Shown: positions 18,545 to 27,163, numbered from the stretch's first letter. The stretch: 64,000 nt of DNA from Sphingomonas sp. CFBP 8760 (GCF_014841615.1 NZ_JACYUG010000009.1:1-64000); one strand, 5' to 3'. Numbers and translations: made by a program. The notes: generated from the letters alone by a model not told the origin.

Positions 18545-19452
18545 TACTGGTACAGCGATCCCGCATTGACCACGGGCTGGGTATCGCGCTCGCCGCACAG
18601 CACGACCATCAGGTTCGATACCATCGCCGCGCGCCGTTCGTCGTCCAGTTCGACGACGTTCTTTTCCGACAACAGCGTCAGCGCCAGTTCGACCATGCCG
18701 ACCGCCCCCTCGACCAGAGTGGTGCGGGCCGCAACCACCGCCTGCGCCTGTTGCCGACGAAGCATCGCGCCGGCGATCTCCTGCGCATAGGCGAGATGCG
18801 TGAAGCCGCATTCGTCCACCGTGATGCCCGCCACCGCCAGCCGCGCGATCAGTTCGGTGCGTAGTTCGGCGCCGACGGAATCGTGGTTGCCGCGCAATGT
18901 GACCTCCTGATGCTCGTAATCGTCATAGGGGTAGCGCGAGCCGATAGTGCGGACCGCCGCCTCGATCTGGACGTTCACGAACGCCTTGTAGTCATCGACG
19001 TCGAACAGCGCCTGCGCGGTGTCCGTCACGCGCCACACCACCTGCGCCGCCATTTCGATCGGGTTGCCGCGCAGGTCGTTGACCTTGATCCGTTCGGAGA
19101 TGACGTTGTTGGAGCGGACCGAGATCACCCGCCGAATCATCCATGGCAGCACCCAGCGCAACCCGGTGGCGCGGTCGGTGCCGCGATACGCGCCGAACAG
19201 CGTGATCGCCGCCGCCTGATTGGGTTGCAGCATATAGAAACCGCACCCGATGAAGATCGCCACCAGCATGCAGGCGATCGGCACGATCGACAGGATCGGC
19301 GGCCAGGCATCGCTGGCGAGGCTGTAGATGCCGAACACCCCGAACAGGATCGCCCCCGCCATCAGCGCCAGCATCGCCAGTCCACCGGTCGTCGTGGCCG
19401 GACGCTCCCGCGAATGGGTAAGTGACTGCTGCGAATCGGTAAACCCGACCAT
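18544..19452 (-). CDS. SPFH/band 7 domain membrane protein
   Basis: 302 residues from the ATG at 19452, which has GGGAGG five bases upstream; an ATG at 19455 is adjacent. Two N-terminal hydrophobic helices (about 26-47 and 53-75) are followed by an SPFH domain (LPWMIRRVISVRSNN, then GNPIEMAAQVVWRV and the acidic FDVDDY segment) and a helical region ending near AGSLYQ. Prohibitin-like proteins form membrane ring assemblies. First gene of a five-gene coupled operon. Confidence 0.9.
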   Translation of the reverse strand: MVGFTDSQQSLTHSRERPATTTGGLAMLALMAGAILFGVFGIYSLASDAWPPILSIVPIACMLVAIFIGCGFYMLQPNQAAAITLFGAYRGTDRATGLRWVLPWMIRRVISVRSNNVISERIKVNDLRGNPIEMAAQVVWRVTDTAQALFDVDDYKAFVNVQIEAAVRTIGSRYPYDDYEHQEVTLRGNHDSVGAELRTELIARLAVAGITVDECGFTHLAYAQEIAGAMLRRQQAQAVVAARTTLVEGAVGMVELALTLLSEKNVVELDDERRAAMVSNLMVVLCGERDTQPVVNAGSLYQ

Positions 19453-19469
19453 CATTGCCTCCCTGTTAT

Positions 19470-19492
19470 TGTGATATCACTTATATATCACA
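19470..19492 (-). promoter_or_regulatory. inverted-repeat operator candidate of the SPFH operon
   Basis: TGTGATAT (19470-19477) and ATATCACA (19485-19492) form a perfect 8-bp inverted repeat with a 7-bp spacer. The left half also sits in a 10-bp palindrome, GTGATATCAC. It lies 18 bp before the SPFH start, and the AT-rich centre could serve as a -10 region. The local base composition is clearly lower in GC than its surroundings. Confidence 0.6.
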
Positions 19493-19523
19493 TTCGAGGG
19501 ACCGACAAGAGGAGGCCGGATGC

Positions 19524-19558
19524 AAAACGCCGGCGAGGCGTGGCTCCGCCGGCGTTTC
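19524..19558 (-). terminator. terminator of the glycine-zipper gene
   Basis: An 11-bp perfect stem AAACGCCGGCG/CGCCGGCGTTT (19525-19535 and 19547-19557) with an 11-nt loop, followed on the minus strand by TTTTGC. It lies 21 bases beyond the stop of the glycine-zipper gene. On the other side it ends 31 bases before the SPFH operator, so it insulates the two units. Confidence 0.7.
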
Positions 19559-19578
19559 ATGTCGTCGCTGTTATCGGA

Positions 19579-19959
19579 TCAGCGGCATTTCACGTTGCCG
19601 CGATCCACCGACCGGCCGAGCAGGGCGCCACCACCGGCACCCGCCAGCGTGCCGAGCGTGCCGCCGCCGATCAGGTTGGCAAGGACGCCGCCACCGACCG
19701 CACCGATCACCAGACCGGTCGTGCCGTCGTTGCGCTTGCAATAGGCCCGGCCGTCCTTGCCCCGATAGATACGGTCGTTGCGACCCAGGCGGCGCTCGCG
19801 GTAATTGCCCTTGCGATAGCTGTTCTGCGGGTTCCAGTCGCCGTCGCGATCCCCCTGCCAGCGATTGTCGCGCGACTCGCGGCGCTGGGCATCGGCAGGA
19901 GCGATGGCCACGGGGGTGACCATGGCGGCCATGGCGAAGGCGGCGATCAGCTGTTTCAT
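19579..19959 (-). CDS. glycine-zipper 2TM domain exported protein
   Basis: 126 residues with a signal peptide (MKQLIAAFAM..., cleavage near ADA at about 24). A basic Arg/Asn-rich middle is followed by a glycine zipper (GLVIGAVGGGVLANLIGGG, then AGAGGGALLG) like that of 17-kDa surface antigen-type proteins. Probably envelope-associated, exact role unknown. The ATG at 19959 has AGGAG upstream; an in-frame ATG nine codons earlier lacks one. Confidence 0.75.
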   Translation of the reverse strand: MKQLIAAFAMAAMVTPVAIAPADAQRRESRDNRWQGDRDGDWNPQNSYRKGNYRERRLGRNDRIYRGKDGRAYCKRNDGTTGLVIGAVGGGVLANLIGGGTLGTLAGAGGGALLGRSVDRGNVKCR

Positions 19960-20060
19960 TGTAAGCTCCTTGCGGGGAACAAACATAACGCCGCTGCCAC
20001 GTCGTGGTTCATTATCGGCGACGGGCGGCCCCCGCGGAACGGGGCCGCCCGTCTACCGGA

Positions 20061-20588
20061 TCAGTTCAGCACCACCGTCACCGCACGGCGGTTCTGCGCC
20101 CAGGCGGCATCGTCGGAACCGGTGGCGGCGGGGCGTTCGCTGCCATAGCTGATCGTGGTGATGCGCGACGCCGCGACGCCGCGGGCGGCGAGATAGTTCT
20201 TGGCGGCGTTGGCTCGGCGATCGCCCAGCGCGAGATTGTATTCGCGGGTGCCGCGCTCGTCGCAATGCCCCTCGATCGTGATGCGGACATTGGGGTAACG
20301 GGCCAGCCACTGCGCCTGATTGTCGAGGATCGCGCGGGCGGCGGGATCGATGTCGTACTGGTCCAGCCCGAACAGCACCGTGTTCGACGTCACCGACCGC
20401 TGGAAATCGGCATTGGAGCCGGGGGTGATCGCGCCGTCGCCTGCACCGGTGACCGGGCCGGTGGCGGCCCCGGTGTCACCGGTGTTCTGGACGGGGGCGG
20501 GCGGCAGCACCTCCGGCCGCTTCTTGGCGCAGCCGGCGATGGCGAGCGCGGCGGTGGCGAGGATCAGCGTGGTTCTGGATAGGGCCAT
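20061..20588 (-). CDS. pal: peptidoglycan-associated lipoprotein Pal
   Basis: Outer-membrane lipoprotein anchoring the Tol-Pal system to peptidoglycan. 175 residues: signal peptide with lipobox (AIAGC), a Pro/Gly/Thr linker, then an OmpA-like domain with EGHCDERGTREYNLALGDRR, the peptidoglycan-binding core. The ATG at 20588 (MALSRTTL) fits the signal peptide better than one five codons upstream. Last gene of the Tol-Pal operon. Confidence 0.95.
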   Translation of the reverse strand: MALSRTTLILATAALAIAGCAKKRPEVLPPAPVQNTGDTGAATGPVTGAGDGAITPGSNADFQRSVTSNTVLFGLDQYDIDPAARAILDNQAQWLARYPNVRITIEGHCDERGTREYNLALGDRRANAAKNYLAARGVAASRITTISYGSERPAATGSDDAAWAQNRRAVTVVLN

Positions 20589-20616
20589 GTCATTCTCTCC
20601 CATGGAGTCGGATGGA

Positions 20617-22017
20617 TCAGGGGCGAAGGGGTCCCCAGGCGGGGTCGGAGCCGTCGAGCGGGGTCGGGATGCGACGTTCGTTGACGCCGGTCAGGTCGAC
20701 CATCCACAAGGTCGCCTTGCCCGACGATCCCCGACCCGACCGGTAGAAGGTGATGGCGCGGCCGTTGGGCGACCAGCTCGGCCCCTCGTCCGACCAGTCG
20801 TCGGTCAACAGCTTCTCGGCCCCGCCCGAGGGGGACATGGTGCCGATCCGGAAACTGCCGGCCAGCTTGGTGAAGGCGATCAGGTCGCCGCGCGGGCTCC
20901 AGACCGGGGTGGCATAACGCCCGCCGCCGAACGAGATGCGGTGCTGGTTCGATCCGTCCGCGTTCATCACATAGATCTGCTGGCCACCCGACCGGTCCGA
21001 TTCGAACACGATGCGCGATCCGTCGGGCGAATAGCTGCCGCCGGTGTCGATGCCGGGCGATGTCGTCAGCCGCTGCGGCGTCCCCCCTTGCGCCGACACG
21101 CGATAGAGGTCGGTGTTGCCGCCCGTCGCCATCGAGAACAGGATGAACCGGCCATCGGGCGAGAAACGCGGCGCGAAGGTGGTGGCGGCGTTCTGCACCA
21201 CCAGCCGCTGCTTGCCCGACCCGATGTCGTAGACGTAGATCGACGGGATACGCCCGACATAGCTCATATACACGATCGACTGCTGGTTCGGCGCGAAGCG
21301 CGGCGTCAGCACGATCGACTGGCCGTTGGTGAGGAAGCGGTGATTTGCCCCGTCCTGATCCATGATCGCCAGCCGCTTGATCCGGTTCGCCTTCGGCCCG
21401 GTTTCCGCGACATAGACGACGCGGCTGTCGAAATACGGCCCCTCGCCGGTCAGCCGCGCATAGACGGTGTCGGCGCATTTGTGCGCGGCGCGACGCCAGT
21501 CGGCCGGCGGCACGACGAAGCCCTGCCGCGCCAGTTCGCGTTGTGCCGACACGTCGAACAGGTAGCAGCCGACCGTCAGCGTGCCATCGCCATTGGCGCG
21601 GATATAGCCCTGCACCAGCGCCTGTGCCTGCGTGCTGCGCCAATGGTCGTAGGCGGGGGCCTGCACCTCCGGGAAGGTGACGGGGCGGAGCTGGCCAGGA
21701 GATAGCGGGGTGAACAGCCCGGAATTGCGCAGGTCGGTGGCGATGATATCGGACAACTGGCGGCCGAGCGCATCGGTGGCGCCGGCGGGCGTCTGCACCA
21801 CCGCCGCGGTCGGCATGACCGGGATCGCGATCGGCGTGGGGGCGGAGATGCCGCCCTCGACATCGACGACGAGGCCGCCGTCACCCTGATCCGCAGGTAC
21901 CGCAGCGGGTGGCGCAGTCTGTGCCGGCGGCGCGGCCACGGGCGCCTGCGCGACGGCGGACGTGCCGAGCAGCAGGGCGAGCGTAACCGGCAAACGGCGG
22001 ATGAAGCGATCGATCAT
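20617..22017 (-). CDS. tolB: Tol-Pal system beta-propeller protein TolB
   Basis: Periplasmic protein that links TolA and Pal during envelope constriction. 466 residues from MIDRFIRRLP with a signal peptide ending near AVAQA. An N-terminal domain is followed by a six-bladed propeller with repeated F/SPDG motifs (FSPDGRFILFS, YSPDGSRIVF, WSPNGRAITF). A GAGG ribosome site precedes the start. It begins 8 bp past tolA and is followed closely by pal. Confidence 0.95.
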   Translation of the reverse strand: MIDRFIRRLPVTLALLLGTSAVAQAPVAAPPAQTAPPAAVPADQGDGGLVVDVEGGISAPTPIAIPVMPTAAVVQTPAGATDALGRQLSDIIATDLRNSGLFTPLSPGQLRPVTFPEVQAPAYDHWRSTQAQALVQGYIRANGDGTLTVGCYLFDVSAQRELARQGFVVPPADWRRAAHKCADTVYARLTGEGPYFDSRVVYVAETGPKANRIKRLAIMDQDGANHRFLTNGQSIVLTPRFAPNQQSIVYMSYVGRIPSIYVYDIGSGKQRLVVQNAATTFAPRFSPDGRFILFSMATGGNTDLYRVSAQGGTPQRLTTSPGIDTGGSYSPDGSRIVFESDRSGGQQIYVMNADGSNQHRISFGGGRYATPVWSPRGDLIAFTKLAGSFRIGTMSPSGGAEKLLTDDWSDEGPSWSPNGRAITFYRSGRGSSGKATLWMVDLTGVNERRIPTPLDGSDPAWGPLRP

Positions 22018-22025
22018 GGGCATCC

Positions 22026-23081
22026 TCAACCGGGCAATTTGTAACGAAGGGTGAAATTGCTCCACCCGTTCTGAACGTCGTACAACTCGTCGGGCAAACC
22101 GCGAAGCGGTGAGCAGCCGGTGAAGCTGGCGATGGCGAGATCGTCGACCCGGTCGACATAGCGCTGGTTGCCCTCGTCGACGCCGGTATGGCCGACGACG
22201 CGTGGCCGGGCGGCGAGGCTGCCGTCGCGGTTGAGGCGCAGGTTGATCGCGACGCGAATCCGCTCCGCCCCCGGCCCCGGCGTGACCTGACGATTGGCGC
22301 AGGGCTGGATCTGGCGGAGGATCGCGGAACCGATATTGGCGGCGGCCTGCGCCCCCATCTTCGCGGCCGGCGCGGCCTCCGCCTTCGCGGGCGAGGGGCG
22401 ATCGGCCAGCCCCTTCAGGAAATCGTCACCCAGCCGCGATCCGCGCGCGCGCGCGGCAGTGGCGGTCGGGGAGCCGCCATTGCCCTTCGTCGCGGCGGGG
22501 GCCGCCGGTTTGGCGGGTGCGGGCTTGCCGGCGGCGGCACGCGCCGGCGCGGTGGATGCCTTGGCCGGTGCGGCACGGGCCGGGGCCGGCTTCGAGGGGG
22601 CGGGCTTCGATGGCGCAGGCTTCGCCGGCGCCTCGGCGGCGGGGGTCGGGCGTGGCGGCTGCGGCTTCGGCTTCGCCACCGGCCTGGGAGCCGGGGCAGG
22701 TTTGGCGCGCGGCGGCACCGGCTGCGGGGCCGGTTTGGGGGCAGGCTTCGGGGGCGCGGGTTTGGCCACGGGAGCCGGCTTGGGCGCAGGCTGCGGCGCA
22801 GGGGCCGGTTCGGGGGCGGGCGCGGGCGCGGGCGGCGCGGGTTCCGGCGGTGGCGCATCCTCGGGCGCGCCCTGCTCGGGGGCGACGGAGGGGGCGGCCT
22901 CGGTGGCCGGTGCGGGCGAGGTCTGTTCGATCGCCACGTCCTCGACCAGCGACACCTCGACCGGCGCGGGCGACAGCTTCAACGGATTGGGCGTGGCGAG
23001 GAAGCCGACCGAGAGCAGCCCGAACAGCACGGCATGACCCGCCGCCGCGCCGCCCAGCGCGTATTTCTCGCCCCGCTCCAT
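22026..23081 (-). CDS. tolA: TolA-type energy-transducing protein
   Basis: 351 residues: one N-terminal transmembrane helix (about 12-28), a long Pro/Ala/Lys-rich periplasmic spacer (about 60-220), and a small C-terminal domain (ILRQIQPCANRQVTPGPGAERI...) matching TolA/TonB-like C-termini. It carries proton-motive energy from TolQR to TolB and Pal. The coding bias of the spacer makes long false ORFs on the other strand. Its ATG overlaps the tolR stop (ATGA). Confidence 0.9.
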   Translation of the reverse strand: MERGEKYALGGAAAGHAVLFGLLSVGFLATPNPLKLSPAPVEVSLVEDVAIEQTSPAPATEAAPSVAPEQGAPEDAPPPEPAPPAPAPAPEPAPAPQPAPKPAPVAKPAPPKPAPKPAPQPVPPRAKPAPAPRPVAKPKPQPPRPTPAAEAPAKPAPSKPAPSKPAPARAAPAKASTAPARAAAGKPAPAKPAAPAATKGNGGSPTATAARARGSRLGDDFLKGLADRPSPAKAEAAPAAKMGAQAAANIGSAILRQIQPCANRQVTPGPGAERIRVAINLRLNRDGSLAARPRVVGHTGVDEGNQRYVDRVDDLAIASFTGCSPLRGLPDELYDVQNGWSNFTLRYKLPG

Positions 23082-23506
23082 CAGTCTTCGACGCTGACCA
23101 GCGCGACGCGGTTCAGCCCGGCGCGGTTGAGTTCGCCCATCACCCGCATCACGCGACCGTAATCGAGCGCGCGGTCGGCGCGCAGATAGATTTGCGGCGG
23201 CTGTGCTCCGCCCGCGCCGGCGACGATCGCCTCCAGCCGGCCGGGCAGCGCAGCCTCGGTGATCTCGTCTTCGCCCAGAAACAGCTTGCCCTGCCGGTCG
23301 AGCGACAATTGCACCGGCTCGGCATCCTGATCCAGTGCCTTGGCGCGGGCATCGGGCAGGTTCACGGGCACGCCCGCGGTCAACAGCGGCGCGGTGACCA
23401 TGAAGATGATGAGCAGCACCAGCATCACATCGACCAGCGGCGTGACGTTGATGTCCGCCATCGGCGCGCGCCGGCCGCGGCGGCCGGAGGGGAGGTTCAT
23501 CGCCAT
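23081..23506 (-). CDS. tolR: TolR, ExbD/TolR family proton-channel subunit
   Basis: 141 residues. A single transmembrane helix (PLVDVMLVLLIIFMVTAPLL) contains the conserved proton-carrying Asp in LVDVML, followed by a periplasmic domain. Together with TolQ it forms the stator that energises TolA. Start at the ATG 23506 (MAMNLPSGRRGRR), with GGGGCGGG upstream; an ATG at 23500 is possible. Confidence 0.94.
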   Translation of the reverse strand: MAMNLPSGRRGRRAPMADINVTPLVDVMLVLLIIFMVTAPLLTAGVPVNLPDARAKALDQDAEPVQLSLDRQGKLFLGEDEITEAALPGRLEAIVAGAGGAQPPQIYLRADRALDYGRVMRVMGELNRAGLNRVALVSVED

Positions 23507-23516
23507 CGCCCGCCCC

Positions 23517-24209
23517 TCAGCGCTGGCCGTCAAGCTGGCGCGACAGGGTGGTGTGGAACCCGTCGGCGAAGCGGTTGAGCGCGGCCTCCACCTTGTTCAC
23601 GCCGTGGCTGAGGCGGTTATAGGCGATGACGGCGGGGATCGCCGCGAACAGGCCGATCGCGGTGGCGAACAGCGCCTCCGCGATCCCCGGCGCGACCACC
23701 GCCAGCGACGAATTCTGCGCGGAGGCGATGCCGGTGAAGGCGCGCATGATCCCCCATACGGTGCCGAACAGCCCGACGAACGGCGCGACCGAGCCGACCG
23801 TGGCGAGGATGTTGAGCCGGTCGGACAGCTTGTCGACCTCCAGCGCGACGGCCGCGCCCATCGAGGTGGCGAGCCGGTCGCGCGTGCCCGACTTGTCGAT
23901 CGTGCCGCTGGCGGTGGACCGGCGCCATTCCTGCACCCCGGCCGAAAAGACACGGGCCGAGGGCAGGTCGCTGCCCGATTCGACCTTGTGGAACGCGTCG
24001 ATATCGTCCGCCTTCCAGAAATCGCGCTCGAACCGCGTCGTCTCGCGACGCAGCCGGCGCAGGCGGCCGGAAAAGGCGATGATGATCGCCCAGGTCCAGA
24101 TGCTGGCGGCCAGCAGCCCGCCCATCACGAACTTCACGACCCAGTCCGCCTGGATGAACAGTGCGACGGGCGACATCGTCGCGGCGTCCAGATTGAAAAC
24201 CGGATTCAT
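23517..24209 (-). CDS. tolQ: TolQ, MotA/TolQ/ExbB family proton-channel subunit
   Basis: 230 residues with three transmembrane helices: one N-terminal (about 17-42) and two in the C-terminal half (FVGLFGTVWGIMRAF and AIGLFAAIPAVIAYN), the conserved channel pair. Starts immediately after the ybgC stop (TGAATG). Core of the Tol motor in the inner membrane. Confidence 0.95.
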   Translation of the reverse strand: MNPVFNLDAATMSPVALFIQADWVVKFVMGGLLAASIWTWAIIIAFSGRLRRLRRETTRFERDFWKADDIDAFHKVESGSDLPSARVFSAGVQEWRRSTASGTIDKSGTRDRLATSMGAAVALEVDKLSDRLNILATVGSVAPFVGLFGTVWGIMRAFTGIASAQNSSLAVVAPGIAEALFATAIGLFAAIPAVIAYNRLSHGVNKVEAALNRFADGFHTTLSRQLDGQR

Positions 24210-24662
24210 TCAGCCCCCTTGAGCGACCAGCATGGCATAGATGTTCAGCCAGGCCCGCGGTTGCCGTAGCGGCCGGCCGGTGGGCGACACCAGTACCGCG
24301 ACGACATCCGCTGCCGCCAGCACTCGGTCGGCGCACCTGACTGTCTGATGAATGAGCGTGCGCGCGGCACTGGCCGCCGTCACGCGGCTGACGACCAGCA
24401 GCGCATCGTCGAGCCGGGCCGGCGCGCGGTAGCGGATGTGGAGGTCGGCGATGGCATAGGCCCCCTCCCCCGCTTCGTGCACGGCGCGCTGGTCGATCCC
24501 GGCAAGGCGCAGCATGTCGGACCGGGCGCGCTCCATGTAGCGGAGATAGTTGGCGTGATAGACCACGCCCGACAGGTCGGTATCCTCGAAATAGACGCGC
24601 AGGGGGAAACGATGCTCGACCCCGTCGAAGCGCCCCTCCACCGGCTGGTCCACGCCATTCAT
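24210..24662 (-). CDS. ybgC: YbgC family acyl-CoA thioesterase
   Basis: 150-residue hotdog-fold thioesterase that heads the Tol-Pal operon, as in most proteobacteria. The active-site segment YFEDTDLSGVVYHANYLRY carries the catalytic Asp. Family members hydrolyse short- or medium-chain acyl-CoA thioesters and are linked to phospholipid metabolism. The probable operon promoter lies in the 95-bp gap shared with the divergent VOC gene. Confidence 0.94.
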   Translation of the reverse strand: MNGVDQPVEGRFDGVEHRFPLRVYFEDTDLSGVVYHANYLRYMERARSDMLRLAGIDQRAVHEAGEGAYAIADLHIRYRAPARLDDALLVVSRVTAASAARTLIHQTVRCADRVLAAADVVAVLVSPTGRPLRQPRAWLNIYAMLVAQGG

Positions 24663-24757
24663 ATCCGTCGGTTAACCGATGCGGCTGGCCGAAGGAACCC
24701 GTTGCGCACGTCGTCGCGATCGGCCTAGCCTGTCCTGCGACGAAGGAGAGAGAAACG

Positions 24758-25159
24758 ATGGGTGACAGACCCGGTGGCGGCGTGACGCCATTCCTGACGA
24801 TCCGCGGACGGCGCGGGGCGGAGGCGCTGGCCTTTTACGAACGCGCGTTCGGCGCGGTGGTGACGGAGCGCAACGTGGCAGAAGACGGGCAGCGGCTGAT
24901 GCAGGCGGGCCTGCGGATCAACGGCGGCTGGATCATGCTGTCCGACGAATTCCCCGAATGGCGCGGCCATGACGAACCGGCGCCGCAGGGGGTGATGCTG
25001 CACCTGCAGGTCGACGATGCCGATCGCTGGATGGAACGCGCAGCGGCGGCAGGGGCGGTGGTGACCATGCCGGTGGCGGACCAGTTCTGGGGCGATCGTT
25101 ACGGACAGGTGACCGATCCGTTCGGGCATCGCTGGTCGATCGGATCGCCGATCCGGTAG
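24758..25159 (+). CDS. VOC family (PhnB/glyoxalase-like) protein
   Basis: 133 residues. Opens with VTPFLTIRGRRGAEALAFYERAFGA, ends with WGDRYGQVTDPFGHRWSIG, the two halves of a vicinal-oxygen-chelate fold as in PhnB-like proteins. The specific reaction cannot be inferred. Preceded by AAGGAGAG. Convergent with the next gene, with stops 4 bp apart. Confidence 0.88.
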   Translation: MGDRPGGGVTPFLTIRGRRGAEALAFYERAFGAVVTERNVAEDGQRLMQAGLRINGGWIMLSDEFPEWRGHDEPAPQGVMLHLQVDDADRWMERAAAAGAVVTMPVADQFWGDRYGQVTDPFGHRWSIGSPIR

Positions 25160-25163
25160 CAGA

Positions 25164-25871
25164 TCAGGGTTCGGCCGGCCCCATCCGCATCCGGGTGACG
25201 GCGGCGACCGCGACGATCGGGGCGCGGGTATGCCGGGCGGCCCAGCCGGCATGGGCGGTCCGCCAGCGGTCATAGTCGGCGAAGAAGGCGACCAGCGGCG
25301 CCTCGATCCGGGGCAGCGCGGTGGCGGCGAAGCCGGGCAACGCATCGGGGGCAAGCGTCGCAGCCTCGGCCAGCACCGCCTGCGCCGCCGCACAGAACGC
25401 CCCTTGCGCAGGGGGCAGCGCCCAGAAATTGTAGAGCCGCGTCATCGCATCGTCGTGCTGCGCCTGCCAGCCCTGCCCGAACCGCGCCTTGTACCGCATC
25501 GTCACCGCGTCGGCGGTGGCGGCCAGTGCCGTCTTGTGTGCGGTCAGCAGCGCGTTGTAGCCGTCGACCAGCGCGCCACGACAACCCAGCGCCGCGACGT
25601 TGAGCGCGACGCGCAGATGCCAGGTCGTCTCCTCGCCCGACAGACCGCGATTGGGGGTGAGATAGCCGCCCGCCCCGTCCGGCGCGGGCGGTTCGAAACC
25701 GGGGGAGCCGCCCTTGGGCAGGGCCGGTTCCGCATCATCGACCAGCGCGACGGTAACGGCACGGGCCGGTGCGGCGATCGCGGCGGGCGCCGCCAGCATA
25801 TCTTGCGCCGCGACGGGAGCGGAACAGAGCGACGCGGCGACGGCAGCGACGCGGACGGATATGCGGATCAT
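25164..25871 (-). CDS. exported protein of unknown function
   Basis: 235 residues from MIRISVRVAAVAASL, a clear signal peptide ending near PVAAQ. The mature part is Ala-rich and helical, with two cysteines (LGCRGAL and GAFCAAA) that could form a disulfide, and no recognised domain. An upstream GTG or ATG giving six more residues is less likely because it spoils the signal peptide. Confidence 0.6.
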   Translation of the reverse strand: MIRISVRVAAVAASLCSAPVAAQDMLAAPAAIAAPARAVTVALVDDAEPALPKGGSPGFEPPAPDGAGGYLTPNRGLSGEETTWHLRVALNVAALGCRGALVDGYNALLTAHKTALAATADAVTMRYKARFGQGWQAQHDDAMTRLYNFWALPPAQGAFCAAAQAVLAEAATLAPDALPGFAATALPRIEAPLVAFFADYDRWRTAHAGWAARHTRAPIVAVAAVTRMRMGPAEP

Positions 25872-25963
25872 GACCAACCCCCTGAACAAGCAGGTGGTTT
25901 ATCGCCGATCCGGCTCTATCCTCCGTTACCGGTCATGGTTGACGGGGCGTTGACGGCGGTCGG

Positions 25964-27022
25964 TCAGGCGGCGCGGCGATCAAGCGCGTGCGCCGCTTCC
26001 GCCATCAGTTCGGCGATGATGTCGGCGGCGGGTTCTTCCTTCGTGACCATGCCGACCGACTGGCCGGCCATGACCGAGCCGTGTTCGACATCGCCGTCGA
26101 TCACCGCGCGGCGCAGCGCGCCCGCCCAGTAATGCTCGATCTGCAACTGCGCCTCCGCCATCGCCACGCGCCCTTCGTCGAGATGGCCCGCGACTTCGCG
26201 CTGCTTGGCGGTGAACAGCTCGCCGCCCGCGTTCTTCAGCGCGCGGACCGGGATGACCGGCAGCCGCGGATCGAGCTGGACCGAGGCGATCGCATCGCGT
26301 GCCGAGGCGCGGATGAACGCGCGCTTGAAATTGGCATGGGCGATCGATTCGGTCGCGCAGACGAACCGCGTGCCGAGCTGGACGCCGGCCGCGCCCATAT
26401 CGAGATAGCCGGCGATCGCCTCCCCCCGGCCGATCCCGCCCGCCACGAACACGGGCAGCTTGTCGGCCAGATCGGGCAGCATCTCCTGCGCCAGCACGCT
26501 GGTGGACACCGGACCGATATGGCCGCCCGCCTCCATCCCCTCGATCACCAGCGCGTCGACGCCGGAGCGGACCAGCTTCTTGGCCAGTGCCAGCGTCGGG
26601 GCGAAGCAGATCACCTTGGCGCCCCCCGCCTTGATCGCCTCCAGCGAACCCTTGGGCGGCAGGCCGCCCGCCAGCACGACATGACCGACGCCGTGGCGCG
26701 CACAGACGTCGATCAGCGCCATCAGGTCGGGATGCATGGTGATCAGGTTCACGCCGAACGGCTTGTCCGTCAGCGCGGTGGTCGCGGCGATTTCGCGGTC
26801 GAGCAGTTCGACGGTCATCGCCCCGCAGGCGATCACCCCGAACCCGCCGGCGTTGGAGATGGCCGCGACGAGATGCCGTTCGGACACCCACGACATCGCC
26901 CCGGCCATGATCGCCACCTCCGTGCCCAGGAAAGCGGCGCCGCGCGCCATGCGGCGGGCAAGGCGCTGTTCACCGGTCGAGGTGGCGGCGGTGGTCTGCG
27001 GAGCTACGAGGGTATCGGTCAT
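25964..27022 (-). CDS. nitronate monooxygenase (2-nitropropane dioxygenase family)
   Basis: 352-residue FMN-dependent TIM barrel. The N-terminal IMAGAMSWVSERHLVAAISN, the catalytic-His-type segment (VLAGGLPPKG; EGMEAGGHIGP) and the phosphate-binding VAGGIGRGEAIAGYLDMGA are characteristic. Family members oxidise nitronates, and many so named are uncharacterised. ATG at 27022; codons further upstream extend the frame without support. Confidence 0.88.
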   Translation of the reverse strand: MTDTLVAPQTTAATSTGEQRLARRMARGAAFLGTEVAIMAGAMSWVSERHLVAAISNAGGFGVIACGAMTVELLDREIAATTALTDKPFGVNLITMHPDLMALIDVCARHGVGHVVLAGGLPPKGSLEAIKAGGAKVICFAPTLALAKKLVRSGVDALVIEGMEAGGHIGPVSTSVLAQEMLPDLADKLPVFVAGGIGRGEAIAGYLDMGAAGVQLGTRFVCATESIAHANFKRAFIRASARDAIASVQLDPRLPVIPVRALKNAGGELFTAKQREVAGHLDEGRVAMAEAQLQIEHYWAGALRRAVIDGDVEHGSVMAGQSVGMVTKEEPAADIIAELMAEAAHALDRRAA

Positions 27023-27071
27023 CACCCTGCCTAGCGCGGTGGACGGGGGGGCGGCAAGATGGCCCGGCCCC

Positions 27072-27113
27072 GATGCGAAAGGCCGGATGCGAAACGCCAG
27101 ATACGAAAGGACC
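27072..27113. repeat. three imperfect 14-bp tandem repeats
   Basis: GATGCGAAAGGCCG, GATGCGAAACGCCA and GATACGAAAGGACC lie head to tail at 27072, 27086 and 27100. They are in the gap between the nitronate monooxygenase start and the PEP-CTERM stop. The last copy runs into the terminator stem. Confidence 0.7.
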
Positions 27114-27136
27114 GCCGGTGTCGCCACCGACGGTCC
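27109..27136 (-). terminator. terminator of the PEP-CTERM gene
   Basis: A 12-bp stem (27109-27120 with 27125-27136) and 4-nt loop. It is perfect on the minus strand with one G-U pair and is followed by TTTCGT. It lies 27 bases after the stop of the PEP-CTERM gene. Confidence 0.65.
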
Positions 27137-27163
27137 CCGTCACGCTCGTCCTGTCCGGATGGA

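Noticed and set aside
22294..23037. Plus-strand frame rich in Gly and Ala repeats opposite tolA
   Set aside because: Arises from the Pro/Ala codons of the TolA spacer read in antisense; no start context and no family.
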